Shown piece by piece: positions 1 through 7,850 of a stretch of DNA of 64,000 bases. Source of the stretch: Fibrobacter sp. UWB10 (GTDB taxonomy: Bacteria; Fibrobacterota; Fibrobacteria; Fibrobacterales; Fibrobacteraceae); assembly GCF_900182935.1 (NCBI RefSeq), contig NZ_FXUE01000002.1, forward strand, positions 434,001 through 498,000, in the 5' to 3' direction. The position numbers and the translations under genes were made by a program. The notes under the pieces are model-generated. The model did no database searches. It had not been told where the DNA came from and saw only the letters and a list, made by a program, of their open reading frames with translations. The number at the start of each line of letters is the position of its first letter. Positions within the stretch are counted from its first letter, which is position 1.

Positions 1-699
1 GATTGGTATGGGTGGAGTTGGGATGTTCCGAAGGAGAGTCGCTTGAATCCGGACATTTCCTACGACTCCATAATAGACTCTCGCGACAATAAAGTCTACA
101 AGACGGTGAAAATTGGTGATCAAGTGTGGATGGCAGAGAACTTGAACTACTTCGATGAAACTCTCGATGGTATCAGTTGGTGCTATGACAATGACCCGAA
201 AAAATGCGAGGTTACGGGTCGCCTTTATACTTGGGCTGCAGCGATTGATTCGGTCGGGTTATATGACGATGGCAATGGCGTGGAATGTGGTTATGGTATA
301 GATTGTTCCCTGCCCGACACGGTGTATGGAATTTGCCCATCGGGTTGGCACCTGCCTAATGATACAGAATGGAAAACTTTGATTGCCACAGTAGGCGGAG
401 ATTCAACGGCTGGCAAGATGTTGAAGTCGCAAACGGGATGGGTTCACGGTGGCAATGGTACGGATGATTTTGGCTTCTCTGCGTTGCCTGCTGGCGAATA
501 TGACCCGGATGACTCTTATTTCAAATTTACCTTAGGTGGCTACATGGGCTTATTTTGGAGCGCATCTCAAGCTAGGTATTATAAAATTCAAGAAGAAGCA
601 GACCGCTTGAGCATGAACTATAGTATCGAGAACGTGTATCTGGTTGGTTGGGAGAAAAGCCTCGGTTTTTCTGTTCGTTGCATCAAGAATGAACCATAG
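1..699 (+). CDS. FISUMP-domain protein, 5' end outside the window
   Basis: The frame is open from base 1, so the gene begins upstream of the window; the TTG at 43 is not a convincing start. The visible part is essentially one FISUMP module (Fibrobacter succinogenes major paralogous domain). It opens with DSRDNKVYKTVKIGDQVWMA and ENLNY, has the GICPSGWHLPNDTEW core and ends with the typical GFSVRCIKNEP. Such modules are common on secreted or lipid-anchored Fibrobacter surface proteins; their biochemical role is not established. The missing N-terminus would be expected to carry a signal peptide or lipobox and a serine-rich linker, as in the paralogue at 54537-55568. Domain call is firm; function unknown. 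Confidence 0.9.
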   Translation, partial: DWYGWSWDVPKESRLNPDISYDSIIDSRDNKVYKTVKIGDQVWMAENLNYFDETLDGISWCYDNDPKKCEVTGRLYTWAAAIDSVGLYDDGNGVECGYGIDCSLPDTVYGICPSGWHLPNDTEWKTLIATVGGDSTAGKMLKSQTGWVHGGNGTDDFGFSALPAGEYDPDDSYFKFTLGGYMGLFWSASQARYYKIQEEADRLSMNYSIENVYLVGWEKSLGFSVRCIKNEP

Positions 700-730
700 G
701 TCATCCATTGACAATCTGTCTATAAAATAA

Positions 731-753
731 GGGCGCCGGTGTCGCCTTTTTTG
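731..753 (+). terminator. Short rho-independent terminator
   Basis: A GC-rich inverted repeat (GGCG...CGCC) is followed by TTTTTT. It lies 32 bases after the FISUMP stop and before the esterase gene. The stem is short, so termination strength is uncertain. Confidence 0.5.
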
Positions 754-802
754 CTAATTTCAGGATAATTTTAAGATGGATGTTTGAAAAAGAAGGGTTG
801 TC

Positions 803-2383
803 ATGAGATTTTTTAACAAATTCTCTGGTTTCGTGCCTGCAGCATGCGTTGCTGCGGGCTTGATGTCGTTCGGTGCAATTCAGGCGAATGCCGCTCCGGA
901 TCCGAATTTCCACATTTACATCGCGTACGGGCAGTCCAATATGGGCGGCACTGCAGATGCTCAGAGTGCCGACAAGGCCGAAAATCCGCGTTTCAAGATT
1001 TTTGCGACGCAAAAGTGCTCGGGCAAGGGCCGCAACACGCTGGGCGAGGTATACCCGGCGGTGCCTTCGCTCTTTAACTGCGGCAACACGATTTCCATTG
1101 CCGACTGGTTCGGGCGTACGATGGCTGACAGCATGCCCGATGTAACAGTCGGGATTATTCCAGTTGCGGTGGGTGGCGCAAGCATCAAGCTCTTTGACCA
1201 GGACCAGTACGCAAGCTACCTTTCGACGGCAGAAAGCTGGCTCCAGAACTATGCGAAGGAATATGCGAGCGATGGTAACGTGACAAAGACGATTATCGAT
1301 ATCGCAAAGAAGGCGCAGGAAAAGGGCGTCATTAAGGGATTCATTTTCCATCAGGGTGAAACCGATGGCGGCTACCCGGACTGGCCGAAAATCGTGAAGA
1401 AGACTCGCGACGACATTCTCAAGGCGCTCGACATGAGTTCCGACACGGTGCCGTTCGTGGCGGGCGAGCTCCTGCGTTCGGGCTGCTGCTATTCCGACCG
1501 CGTGTCGAAACTCCCGAATTCGATGGACAATACCTATTACGCGTCGTCCGAAGGCCTTGACGGCAACGGCGTGGACCGCTACCACTTCGGTCACGATGCC
1601 TACGTGACGTTCGGCAAACGCTATGCCGAACAGATGCTGAAGGCAATCAACCGCGCTCCGGTAGTTCCCGAACCGCAGAAGCCGTTCAAGGACAAATCGT
1701 TTGAAATTCCCGGCAAGATCGAGGCCGAAGACTTCGACATTCCGGGTGTCGGCTCGGGCAACGACTCCTACAAGGAAAACGATTCCGAAGACCACGGCGG
1801 CAGCAATTACCGCGAAGGGACGGGCGTCGACATTTACAAGAAGGCGACGGGGTACATCGTGGGTTACAACCAGGAAGGCGAATGGCTCGAATACAGCGTG
1901 AATGTCAAGGAAGCGGGCGAGTACGCTTTCTTGGCGGCGGTTGCGTCCGCAAACGAGACTTCCGGTTTCCAGATGTCGCTTGACGGCAAGAACATCACGG
2001 AAGTAATCTCTGTCCCGAAAAACGAAGGCGAGGACAACTACGACGACTACAACAAGGTGCAGGCGGCAGTGAACCTCCCTGCGGGCGAACACATATTGCG
2101 CTTTACGGTGACCGGTTCCTGGATGGACGTGGATTACTTTGTGTTCGGAGAAGACGAAATCGTTTGCGTTGACAGATGCACAGACTTTGTAAGGCCTGCG
2201 CTATCGCATGCGACCGGAACCGAAAGTTACCGCATGTTCGACATGAATGGCAACTACCTTGGAACGGTGCGGGCCTCTGGAATGCAGGAACTCCGTGCCA
2301 GCGCGAAAACCCTCGTGAAAACCGGCGGCTCGTATTACGTGAAGTCAAAGAAAGGCTCCGCAACAATCCGCGTGACGAAGTAA
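803..2383 (+). CDS. Secreted carbohydrate esterase (SASA/CE6-like acetyl xylan esterase) with CBM6
   Basis: A 526-residue exported esterase, probably removing acetyl groups from xylan. Residues 1-30 form a signal peptide ending AIQANA. The SGNH-type catalytic domain (about 31-280) shows GQSNMGG with the nucleophile serine, FHQGETDGG, and a late DRYHFGHDAY block holding the likely catalytic histidine. A CBM6-type module follows (about 298-450), beginning FEIPGKIEAEDFDIPG and carrying the aromatic WLEYSVNV and WMDVDYFVFG strands. The last 55 residues (YRMFDMNGNYLG ... GGSYYVKSKKG) form a basic tail resembling secretion-sorting tails of this bacterial group. ATG at 803 is preceded by AGAAGGG. 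Family placement is confident; substrate is inferred from Fibrobacter CE6 enzymes. Confidence 0.85.
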   Translation: MRFFNKFSGFVPAACVAAGLMSFGAIQANAAPDPNFHIYIAYGQSNMGGTADAQSADKAENPRFKIFATQKCSGKGRNTLGEVYPAVPSLFNCGNTISIADWFGRTMADSMPDVTVGIIPVAVGGASIKLFDQDQYASYLSTAESWLQNYAKEYASDGNVTKTIIDIAKKAQEKGVIKGFIFHQGETDGGYPDWPKIVKKTRDDILKALDMSSDTVPFVAGELLRSGCCYSDRVSKLPNSMDNTYYASSEGLDGNGVDRYHFGHDAYVTFGKRYAEQMLKAINRAPVVPEPQKPFKDKSFEIPGKIEAEDFDIPGVGSGNDSYKENDSEDHGGSNYREGTGVDIYKKATGYIVGYNQEGEWLEYSVNVKEAGEYAFLAAVASANETSGFQMSLDGKNITEVISVPKNEGEDNYDDYNKVQAAVNLPAGEHILRFTVTGSWMDVDYFVFGEDEIVCVDRCTDFVRPALSHATGTESYRMFDMNGNYLGTVRASGMQELRASAKTLVKTGGSYYVKSKKGSATIRVTK

Positions 2384-2390
2384 TCGTTTG

Positions 2391-3125
2391 CTAGTGAGAT
2401 ATCCTTATCATCAGTCCGATAGAGTAGCTTGAGTTGGATTCGTGTTCTATTTCGTTTAGATATTCAACTCCAGTTTCTTCTTCTAGGCCGCCGATGGTGT
2501 AGTTTAAAGCGAAACCTAAGCTCCAACGTCTGCTAATCCAAAAGTCCTTGCCAATTTCAAATCGACAAAAGATGTTGGCAAACGAGACTGTTATGGTATT
2601 ATCGTAAATACTGTTGTAATAGTGGTCTGTGATGGTGACGATGTCTATTATTAGACCAGGACAGATTCCAAGGAACAGGCCGTAGAAAGGACTTTCTTTG
2701 TCTTGGAAGGGGTAGAATTCTCCGCCAATACCGAGAAGAAATCTGAAGTCATCGTCCCCATCTTCTTCAAAAGAGCCTTCTCTGTGCAGTTGAGTTCCGG
2801 TGCGTTCGATTTCGTCTTCGTAGCGGCCGGAACCGTAGCCCCATCCGAGCGCGCCATAAATGGAGGCTACATTGGCGATTGAACCTCCGAGACGAAATTC
2901 GTCGTATCCAAGATAGCCGGAATAATTCTCCTTTTCTTTTTCAACGTTTTTGTCTGGGAAAGAAGTTGTTTTCTGACTCAAATTAGCAAGGACGATTCCC
3001 GTGTTTACGGAAAAGTAAAATCCTTTGTGGGCGTGGTAGTATTCGTCATTCTCATTTGAATTAGAGCTTGATTGCGCAAAAACATAAAACGCAGATAGCA
3101 ATAATGCCGAAATAATTTTCTTCAT
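2391..3125 (-). CDS. Hypothetical exported protein, outer-membrane beta-barrel-like
   Basis: A 244-residue protein starting at ATG 3125 (MKKIISALLLSAFYVFAQ), a clean signal peptide with an AAAGG ribosome site about 10 nt upstream; a TTG one codon earlier is less likely. The mature part alternates hydrophobic and polar residues with many Gly, Tyr and Phe (GFYFSVNTGIVL, GALGWGYGSG, GGEFYPF, WSLGFALNYTIGG) and ends in aromatic/His residues, as small outer-membrane barrels do. I recognise no named family. It is tail-to-tail with the esterase, 7 bases apart, and shares no operon with it. Confidence 0.7.
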   Translation of the reverse strand: MKKIISALLLSAFYVFAQSSSNSNENDEYYHAHKGFYFSVNTGIVLANLSQKTTSFPDKNVEKEKENYSGYLGYDEFRLGGSIANVASIYGALGWGYGSGRYEDEIERTGTQLHREGSFEEDGDDDFRFLLGIGGEFYPFQDKESPFYGLFLGICPGLIIDIVTITDHYYNSIYDNTITVSFANIFCRFEIGKDFWISRRWSLGFALNYTIGGLEEETGVEYLNEIEHESNSSYSIGLMIRISH

Positions 3126-3146
3126 CAAGGATTTACCTTTTTTGAC

Positions 3147-4121
3147 TTATTTTATGGCAGCCCTAAATACTTTTGCGACTTCGTCCGGGTTGTCGCTTTT
3201 GAGCCAGCTGAGCGTCTCGGTGCCGCGGTAGCTCCATGCGAAGATGTTGTCGATGCCTGCTTTGCGGCTTTCCTCGACGGCGATGGCTAGGTCGTTCTCG
3301 CGGCCCGCCTCTATCTGGTACGCCTTGATCCACATCTGCACGGCCTTTCCGTATTGGCTGGCGACATCCACAAGTTTCTTAGCGGTCTCGGCGTATTTTT
3401 CGCGGACCCATTCTTCGGTGGCGCCCTTTTCCCAGTACGGGTCAGATGCGACTTCATCGACGCTTTCGAGGCTTGCCACGCGGCCCCAGTCATCGAGGCC
3501 TGCGGGGAACCAAGGCGGGAGCATGCACACGCAGTTGCGCTTGCCGCGGGCGTGCACGTCCTCGGTCATTTCTTTCAGGAAGTCGATAAGCGAGTCCTCG
3601 CGGAATTTTTTCACGTCGTTGGTGAGCTCGGCGGGCATGTTGTACCCGAATTGCTTACGGAACTTGGCTTGGCATTTTTCGCAACGACAGCTCCAATTGC
3701 TAAGACCGCCCTTTTCGAAATAGAAATGCGGCTCGTCCCAAAAAATCGTGCTCACCTTCGTGGCGCAAACAGATTCAATCCACTTGTGCATGTAGGCGCG
3801 GAATTCCGGATGGTTCGGACAGGCGGCCACCTTGGGCTTGCCGTCCAGCGCTACCTGGCATAAGTCATGGTTCCTTGCGGTGAGTTCCGAATAAGCCTCG
3901 CCGCCAAACACGCGGCCGACACCCCACGGGTTCACGTAGACTGTCAGACCGAGCTCTGCAGACTGGTCCACGATGTCTTTCATGGTGCCGTAGTAATATT
4001 GTTGGTCTTCTTCGCTCCAGGTGTGGAGCACCGCATTAAAACCCGCTGCCTTGATGTCTTGCATATCGGCAAGAACATGCTTAGGCGAACGCACGCCAAA
4101 ATAACTTACGCCTTTAATCAT
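3147..4121 (-). CDS. TIM-barrel protein resembling glycoside-hydrolase-like families
   Basis: A 324-residue cytoplasmic protein (no signal peptide). It reads as an alternating alpha/beta barrel: MIKGVSYFGVRSP, GFNAVLHTWSEED, GLTVYVNPWGVGRVFGG, STIFWDEPHFYF, QMWIKAYQI and IFAWSYRGTETLSW. Two acidic residues at strand ends (WDEPHF; EVASDPYWEKG) fit a hydrolase-type pocket. A CRCEKC cysteine cluster near residue 150 may bind metal. It resembles uncharacterised glycoside-hydrolase-like proteins, but I cannot name the substrate. No clear Shine-Dalgarno sequence precedes the ATG. Confidence 0.55.
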   Translation of the reverse strand: MIKGVSYFGVRSPKHVLADMQDIKAAGFNAVLHTWSEEDQQYYYGTMKDIVDQSAELGLTVYVNPWGVGRVFGGEAYSELTARNHDLCQVALDGKPKVAACPNHPEFRAYMHKWIESVCATKVSTIFWDEPHFYFEKGGLSNWSCRCEKCQAKFRKQFGYNMPAELTNDVKKFREDSLIDFLKEMTEDVHARGKRNCVCMLPPWFPAGLDDWGRVASLESVDEVASDPYWEKGATEEWVREKYAETAKKLVDVASQYGKAVQMWIKAYQIEAGRENDLAIAVEESRKAGIDNIFAWSYRGTETLSWLKSDNPDEVAKVFRAAIK

Positions 4122-4205
4122 AGTGAGTAATGTAGTATTTAGAATTTAGAGCTTAGAGCTTAGAACTTTGAAAATGTCTAAGTTCTACCAACTGTGCCGC
4201 AGGCA

Positions 4206-4628
4206 CTAGTTATTTGCCCATTGGGGCGATCCGCTCTTGAGCAACACCTGTTCCAGGGTGCTATACCATTCGTCTTCGCTCACGGGTTTGCGGACCCAGT
4301 AATAATTTTCGTCGCACTGGGGGAGCGGCATATTGTCGGGCACCAGTTCCACAATCCACGATTCAGGAATTCCGTCGTGCAAGAGCTTGCTGAACTTGAG
4401 GTTCTGTTCGTGCGGGCGGTCTGCGTGGTCGAGAATGATAAGTGCGGGGGACTGTCCGATAATCAAGGCCGATTCCAGAAGGTTCGTTGCGTCTTCGATC
4501 GAATTGCAAGTGTACATGGTGGAATCTTCTGCCAAATCGCCGTGCTCCAAAAGCCAACGGAATGTCCATTGACTGAGGCGGTCTAAGCTACCGGGGGAGG
4601 ACGGAGCGATGAAGAAAATGTGTCCCAT
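4206..4628 (-). CDS. Receiver-like (pseudo-receiver) protein
   Basis: A 140-residue stand-alone protein whose layout suggests a divergent response-regulator receiver fold. It has a hydrophobic strand 1 (HIFFIAPSS), a strand 3 ending in an aspartate at the phospho-acceptor position (PALIILDHADRP), strand 4 (SWIVELVPDN), and an invariant-type lysine-proline (VRKPVSEDEW) before the last helix. The acidic pair normally found after strand 1 is missing, so metal-dependent phosphorylation is doubtful. No output domain or partner kinase is adjacent. A TATCTTTT box lies 5 nt before the ATG. The fold assignment is inference from motifs. Confidence 0.5.
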   Translation of the reverse strand: MGHIFFIAPSSPGSLDRLSQWTFRWLLEHGDLAEDSTMYTCNSIEDATNLLESALIIGQSPALIILDHADRPHEQNLKFSKLLHDGIPESWIVELVPDNMPLPQCDENYYWVRKPVSEDEWYSTLEQVLLKSGSPQWANN

Positions 4629-4633
4629 GGCCT

Positions 4634-4641
4634 AAAAGATA
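4634..4641 (-). promoter_or_regulatory. Weak -7-like box (TATCTTTT), 5 nt before start
   Basis: TATCTTTT on the minus strand is followed by AGGCC and then the ATG at 4628. It is a looser match to the TAnnTTTG pattern seen before several other genes here. No ribosome-binding site is visible. Confidence 0.35.
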
Positions 4642-4816
4642 GGTAATTCTCCCAAATTGTGGATAGATTTTTTCGCCTTTTTCAAAAAATATTTTTTGTC
4701 CAATAGTTGTGTTCATTTTATCAACAACTTACCGCCAAATTGTTTTGTTTGAAATTTTTAGAATGGTTGAAGCGGGCGCGCGGTGTTGATAATAAATGAG
4801 TTTTTTTGAAGATTTA

Positions 4817-4824
4817 TAAATTTG
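4817..4824 (+). promoter_or_regulatory. -7-type promoter box TAAATTTG for thiL
   Basis: TAAATTTG matches TAnnTTTG exactly and is separated from the thiL ATG (4829) by only GAAT. No Shine-Dalgarno sequence lies between, so a leaderless or near-leaderless transcript is likely. Confidence 0.55.
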
Positions 4825-4828
4825 GAAT

Positions 4829-5824
4829 ATGTTTCCTAACCTAGGCGAATTCAATTTTATTCAGGCCCTTTTGAAGGGTTCCGCCGACTTTAAAAAAGAA
4901 CCCCCTGCATCTAGGGGCTGGCTCGGCGTGGGCGACGATTGCGCCCAATTCGACGGCTGGCTCGTGACCAAGGATTTGTCGGTCGAAAATACGCATTTTA
5001 GGCTGGATTGGTCGACGCCGGAACAGGCGGTCGAAAAGCATATCGTTTCGAATGTGTCGGACATTTCTGCCATGGGCGGTGTCCCGCGTTTTGCGGTTCT
5101 CGGGCTATGCATAAACAAGAATTGGTCTGTAGAAACCCGCAACCGCGTGCAGGCGGCTCTTTCGCAAGGCTTTGCTAGGCGCGGAATTGCCTTGATTGGC
5201 GGCGATACCGTGGTGGGCGATGTAGGCATGTTTTCGACAACGCTCTTGGGGGCGCTCGAAGGTGAAAATTCGAAACCGCTTTTGCGCTCGGCTGTAAAAC
5301 CGGGTGATACATTGTATGTGAACGGGACGCTCGGTAAGTCAGATGCGGGCCTTTGGCTGTTGATGAACCACCCCGAAGCCAAAGACGAATTCCCGACGCT
5401 GGTGGAATACCACCTGTCGCCCAAGATTTGCGAACGGGCGGGGGCGGAACTTTTGCGTTTGGGGGCCTTTGGGGCGTGTATGGACATTAGCGATGGGCTT
5501 TCGTCGGAACTGAACCATTTGGCGCTATCTTCGAACGTGAGCTTGCAAATTGACGAGCAAAAGCTCCCCATAGATCCCGAAGTTTTGCGAATGTGCGCAA
5601 AATTTGGTCAAAATCCCCTAAATTTTGCATTAAATGGGGGTGAGGAATATCACTTGCTATTTGCAAATTCGTGCCTAGAAAGTATATTTATTGAAAATAC
5701 CCAATTAGGTGAGGTGTGTAAAATTGGAAATGCGACGGAAAAGTCCGTTGGTGATCCTGTAAGCATGCTTTGCAAAAATGGAGAAATTTTGCCCGTTCAA
5801 CCGCGGGCATGGTCGCATTTATGA
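4829..5824 (+). CDS. thiL: Thiamine-monophosphate kinase
   Basis: A 331-residue ATP-dependent kinase converting thiamine monophosphate to thiamine diphosphate in the cytoplasm. The ThiL/PurM-type N-terminal fold is visible: GVGDDCAQF (metal/ATP binding), TKDLSVENTHFRLDW, SDISAMGGVPRFAVLGL and the glycine-rich GGDTVVGDVGMFSTTLLG. The C-terminal half carries GACMDISDGLSSELNHLA and NGGEEYHLLF, both typical of ThiL. The length fits the family (about 320-350). Its TGA overlaps the ATG of the pilB-like gene in ATGA, so the two are probably translationally coupled although functionally unrelated. Confidence 0.93.
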   Translation: MFPNLGEFNFIQALLKGSADFKKEPPASRGWLGVGDDCAQFDGWLVTKDLSVENTHFRLDWSTPEQAVEKHIVSNVSDISAMGGVPRFAVLGLCINKNWSVETRNRVQAALSQGFARRGIALIGGDTVVGDVGMFSTTLLGALEGENSKPLLRSAVKPGDTLYVNGTLGKSDAGLWLLMNHPEAKDEFPTLVEYHLSPKICERAGAELLRLGAFGACMDISDGLSSELNHLALSSNVSLQIDEQKLPIDPEVLRMCAKFGQNPLNFALNGGEEYHLLFANSCLESIFIENTQLGEVCKIGNATEKSVGDPVSMLCKNGEILPVQPRAWSHL

Positions 5825-7755
5825 TAAACAACAATAAGATGAACTTGGGCCAGTTGCTGCTTCGCCAAGGTGTATTGGACGAAGACCAGTTAGCCCATGC
5901 CATGGCCGAACACAAGCGTACCGGTCTTATGCTCAGTAAGATCTTGGTTCGCTTGGGAATGGTGAGCGAAGAAACTTTGACGAACATTCTTGGTTCGCAA
6001 ATGCAATCTTCGACCAAGATGCGTATCGGTGAAATGCTCCTTGCTCAGGGCTATATTACCCAAGAGCAGTTGGACAAGGCTCTTGAGACGCAAAAGACCT
6101 CGGGCAAGCGCCTGGGTCGTACCTTGGTGGACTTGGGCTACATGCCCGAAGAACGCCTTATTGAAATTCTTTCGAGGCAGTTCGAAGTTCCGTACGTGAA
6201 GCTCGATAACTTCAATATCGACCCGAACGCCTATACCTATTTGCCCGAAGACATGTGTAAGCAGTACAGGGTGGTTCCCCTGTTCGTGCAGAAGGGCGAA
6301 GACGAACGCCGTCAGGTGCGTTCTGTGATGACCATTGCAATGACCGACCCGACCAACATGCGCACGATCAGCATCGTGAAGTTCAAGGTGCGTATGGATG
6401 TGGACGTGGTCATGGCCTCTGACGCCGATGTGGCGAAGGCTATTGAACGCGTGTTTGCGGGTCACGGTCCTACCGAAGAATCCTTGGCCGAACTTATCAG
6501 TGAATCTAAGGACGGTGAAGAACTTGAAACCGTGGAACGCGGTCAGGGCGGTAACGATGAACCTGAACTTTCTGACGAAGAAGGTCGCCAGGTGGTGAAA
6601 ATCGTGACCACGCTGATTCACGAAGCCATAGCCCGTAAGGCATCTGATATTCACCTTGAACCGCAGGAAACCTTCCTGAAGCTGCGTTACCGTATTGACG
6701 GTGACCTGCAGGTGATGTCCCCGATTCCGGCACGTTTGATGCCGCAGATTCTTTCGCGTATTAAGCTCCTTTCTAAGATGGATATTGCCGAAAAACGTAA
6801 ACCGTTGGACGGCCGCTTTACCGTGCGTTACAAGGGCTCCGAAGTTGACCTTCGTGTGAGCTCGTTCCCGATTTCGCTCCGTAAGCGTGGTGTTTGCGAA
6901 AAGATCGTTATGCGTATTTTGAACCCGAACTCCGGTCAGTTCCCGCTGAAGGATATGGGGTTCGACCCGCGCGTGCTCAAGCAGTTTATTGATGCGATTA
7001 ATGCTCCTAACGGTATTGTGCTGGTGACCGGTCCTACCGGTTCCGGTAAGTCTACCACGCTTTATGCTTCTATTCGAGAAATTTTGGATTCCACGATCAA
7101 CATCTCTACGATGGAAGACCCGGTGGAATTGAATATTGATGGTGTGAACCAAGGACAAATTAACAACGCCGCAGGCTTTACCTTTGCGGCGGGCATTCGC
7201 GCCCTGTTGCGTCAGGACCCGGATGTGATTATGATCGGTGAAATGCGTGACCAAGAAACTTCGTCCATGGCTATCGAAGCTGCTTTGACGGGTCACTTGG
7301 TCTTCAGTACGCTCCATACCAACGATGCTGCCGGTGCATTCCCGCGTTTGCTCGAAATGGGTCTGGAACCGTTCCTTGTGTCTACCGCTATCAAGGGCGT
7401 GCTGGCACAACGTCTTGTACGCCGCATTTGTAAGTATTGTAAGGAACCTGTCGAAATTTCGCAGGCCATGCGCGACGAATTCCACTTGAGCCCCGACATG
7501 CAGTTCTACCATGGTAAGGGTTGCGAAAAGTGCGATGGTTCGGGCTACAAGGGCCGTTGCGGTATTTACGAATTCTTGGTGCCGAACGAAACCGTGCGTA
7601 ACCTGATTATCAAGCGTTCTTCGGGCGACGTGATTAAGCGCGCTGCCATGCAGGAATGCGGCATGATTACGCTGCGTATGGATGGTATCCAGAAGGCTCT
7701 CGACGGACACACGACTCTCGAACAGGCCATCGGCGCATCTACGTCGGATGACTAG
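5821..7755 (+). CDS. pilB: PilB/GspE-family assembly ATPase with two N-terminal MshEN domains
   Basis: A hexameric ATPase powering type IV pilus extension (or type II secretion). ATG 5821 overlaps the thiL stop; ATG 5839 is an alternative start. Two MshEN-type repeats (about residues 7-60 and 64-120: MNLGQLLLRQGVL; IGEMLLAQGYITQEQLDKAL) precede the catalytic core. The core has Walker A VTGPTGSGKST, an aspartate box, Walker B MIGEMRDQET, the His box STLHTNDAAG and a CKYC...CEKC zinc tetracysteine. MshEN domains in this family can bind c-di-GMP, so pilus motility may answer to that signal. pilM- and pilN-like genes lie 4-6 kb downstream. PilB is preferred over GspE because of those neighbours, but the two are hard to separate. 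Confidence 0.88.
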   Translation: MINNNKMNLGQLLLRQGVLDEDQLAHAMAEHKRTGLMLSKILVRLGMVSEETLTNILGSQMQSSTKMRIGEMLLAQGYITQEQLDKALETQKTSGKRLGRTLVDLGYMPEERLIEILSRQFEVPYVKLDNFNIDPNAYTYLPEDMCKQYRVVPLFVQKGEDERRQVRSVMTIAMTDPTNMRTISIVKFKVRMDVDVVMASDADVAKAIERVFAGHGPTEESLAELISESKDGEELETVERGQGGNDEPELSDEEGRQVVKIVTTLIHEAIARKASDIHLEPQETFLKLRYRIDGDLQVMSPIPARLMPQILSRIKLLSKMDIAEKRKPLDGRFTVRYKGSEVDLRVSSFPISLRKRGVCEKIVMRILNPNSGQFPLKDMGFDPRVLKQFIDAINAPNGIVLVTGPTGSGKSTTLYASIREILDSTINISTMEDPVELNIDGVNQGQINNAAGFTFAAGIRALLRQDPDVIMIGEMRDQETSSMAIEAALTGHLVFSTLHTNDAAGAFPRLLEMGLEPFLVSTAIKGVLAQRLVRRICKYCKEPVEISQAMRDEFHLSPDMQFYHGKGCEKCDGSGYKGRCGIYEFLVPNETVRNLIIKRSSGDVIKRAAMQECGMITLRMDGIQKALDGHTTLEQAIGASTSDD

Positions 7756-7776
7756 TTTGAATCGCTTTTAAATAAA

Positions 7777-7816
7777 AAAGAAAGATGCTCGGTAAGGGCG
7801 TCTTTCTTTTTTTACT
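7777..7816 (+). terminator. Rho-independent terminator after pilB
   Basis: AAAGAAAGATGC pairs with GCGTCTTTCTTT (12 bp with one G-U pair) around a 9-nt loop, and a T-rich run follows. It separates pilB from the helicase gene. Confidence 0.8.
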
Positions 7817-7850
7817 ACATTGCACATTTGTGTAGAATTTGGAGTATTTG

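Noticed and set aside
701-2092. Long open frame (463 codons) antisense to the esterase
   Set aside because: It lacks a ribosome site and family motifs, and the plus strand carries clear esterase and CBM6 domains. Long antisense frames like this recur opposite pilB (5890-7710), aspS (52444-54315), pfp (47288-48811) and smc (34361-36490) because of codon bias.
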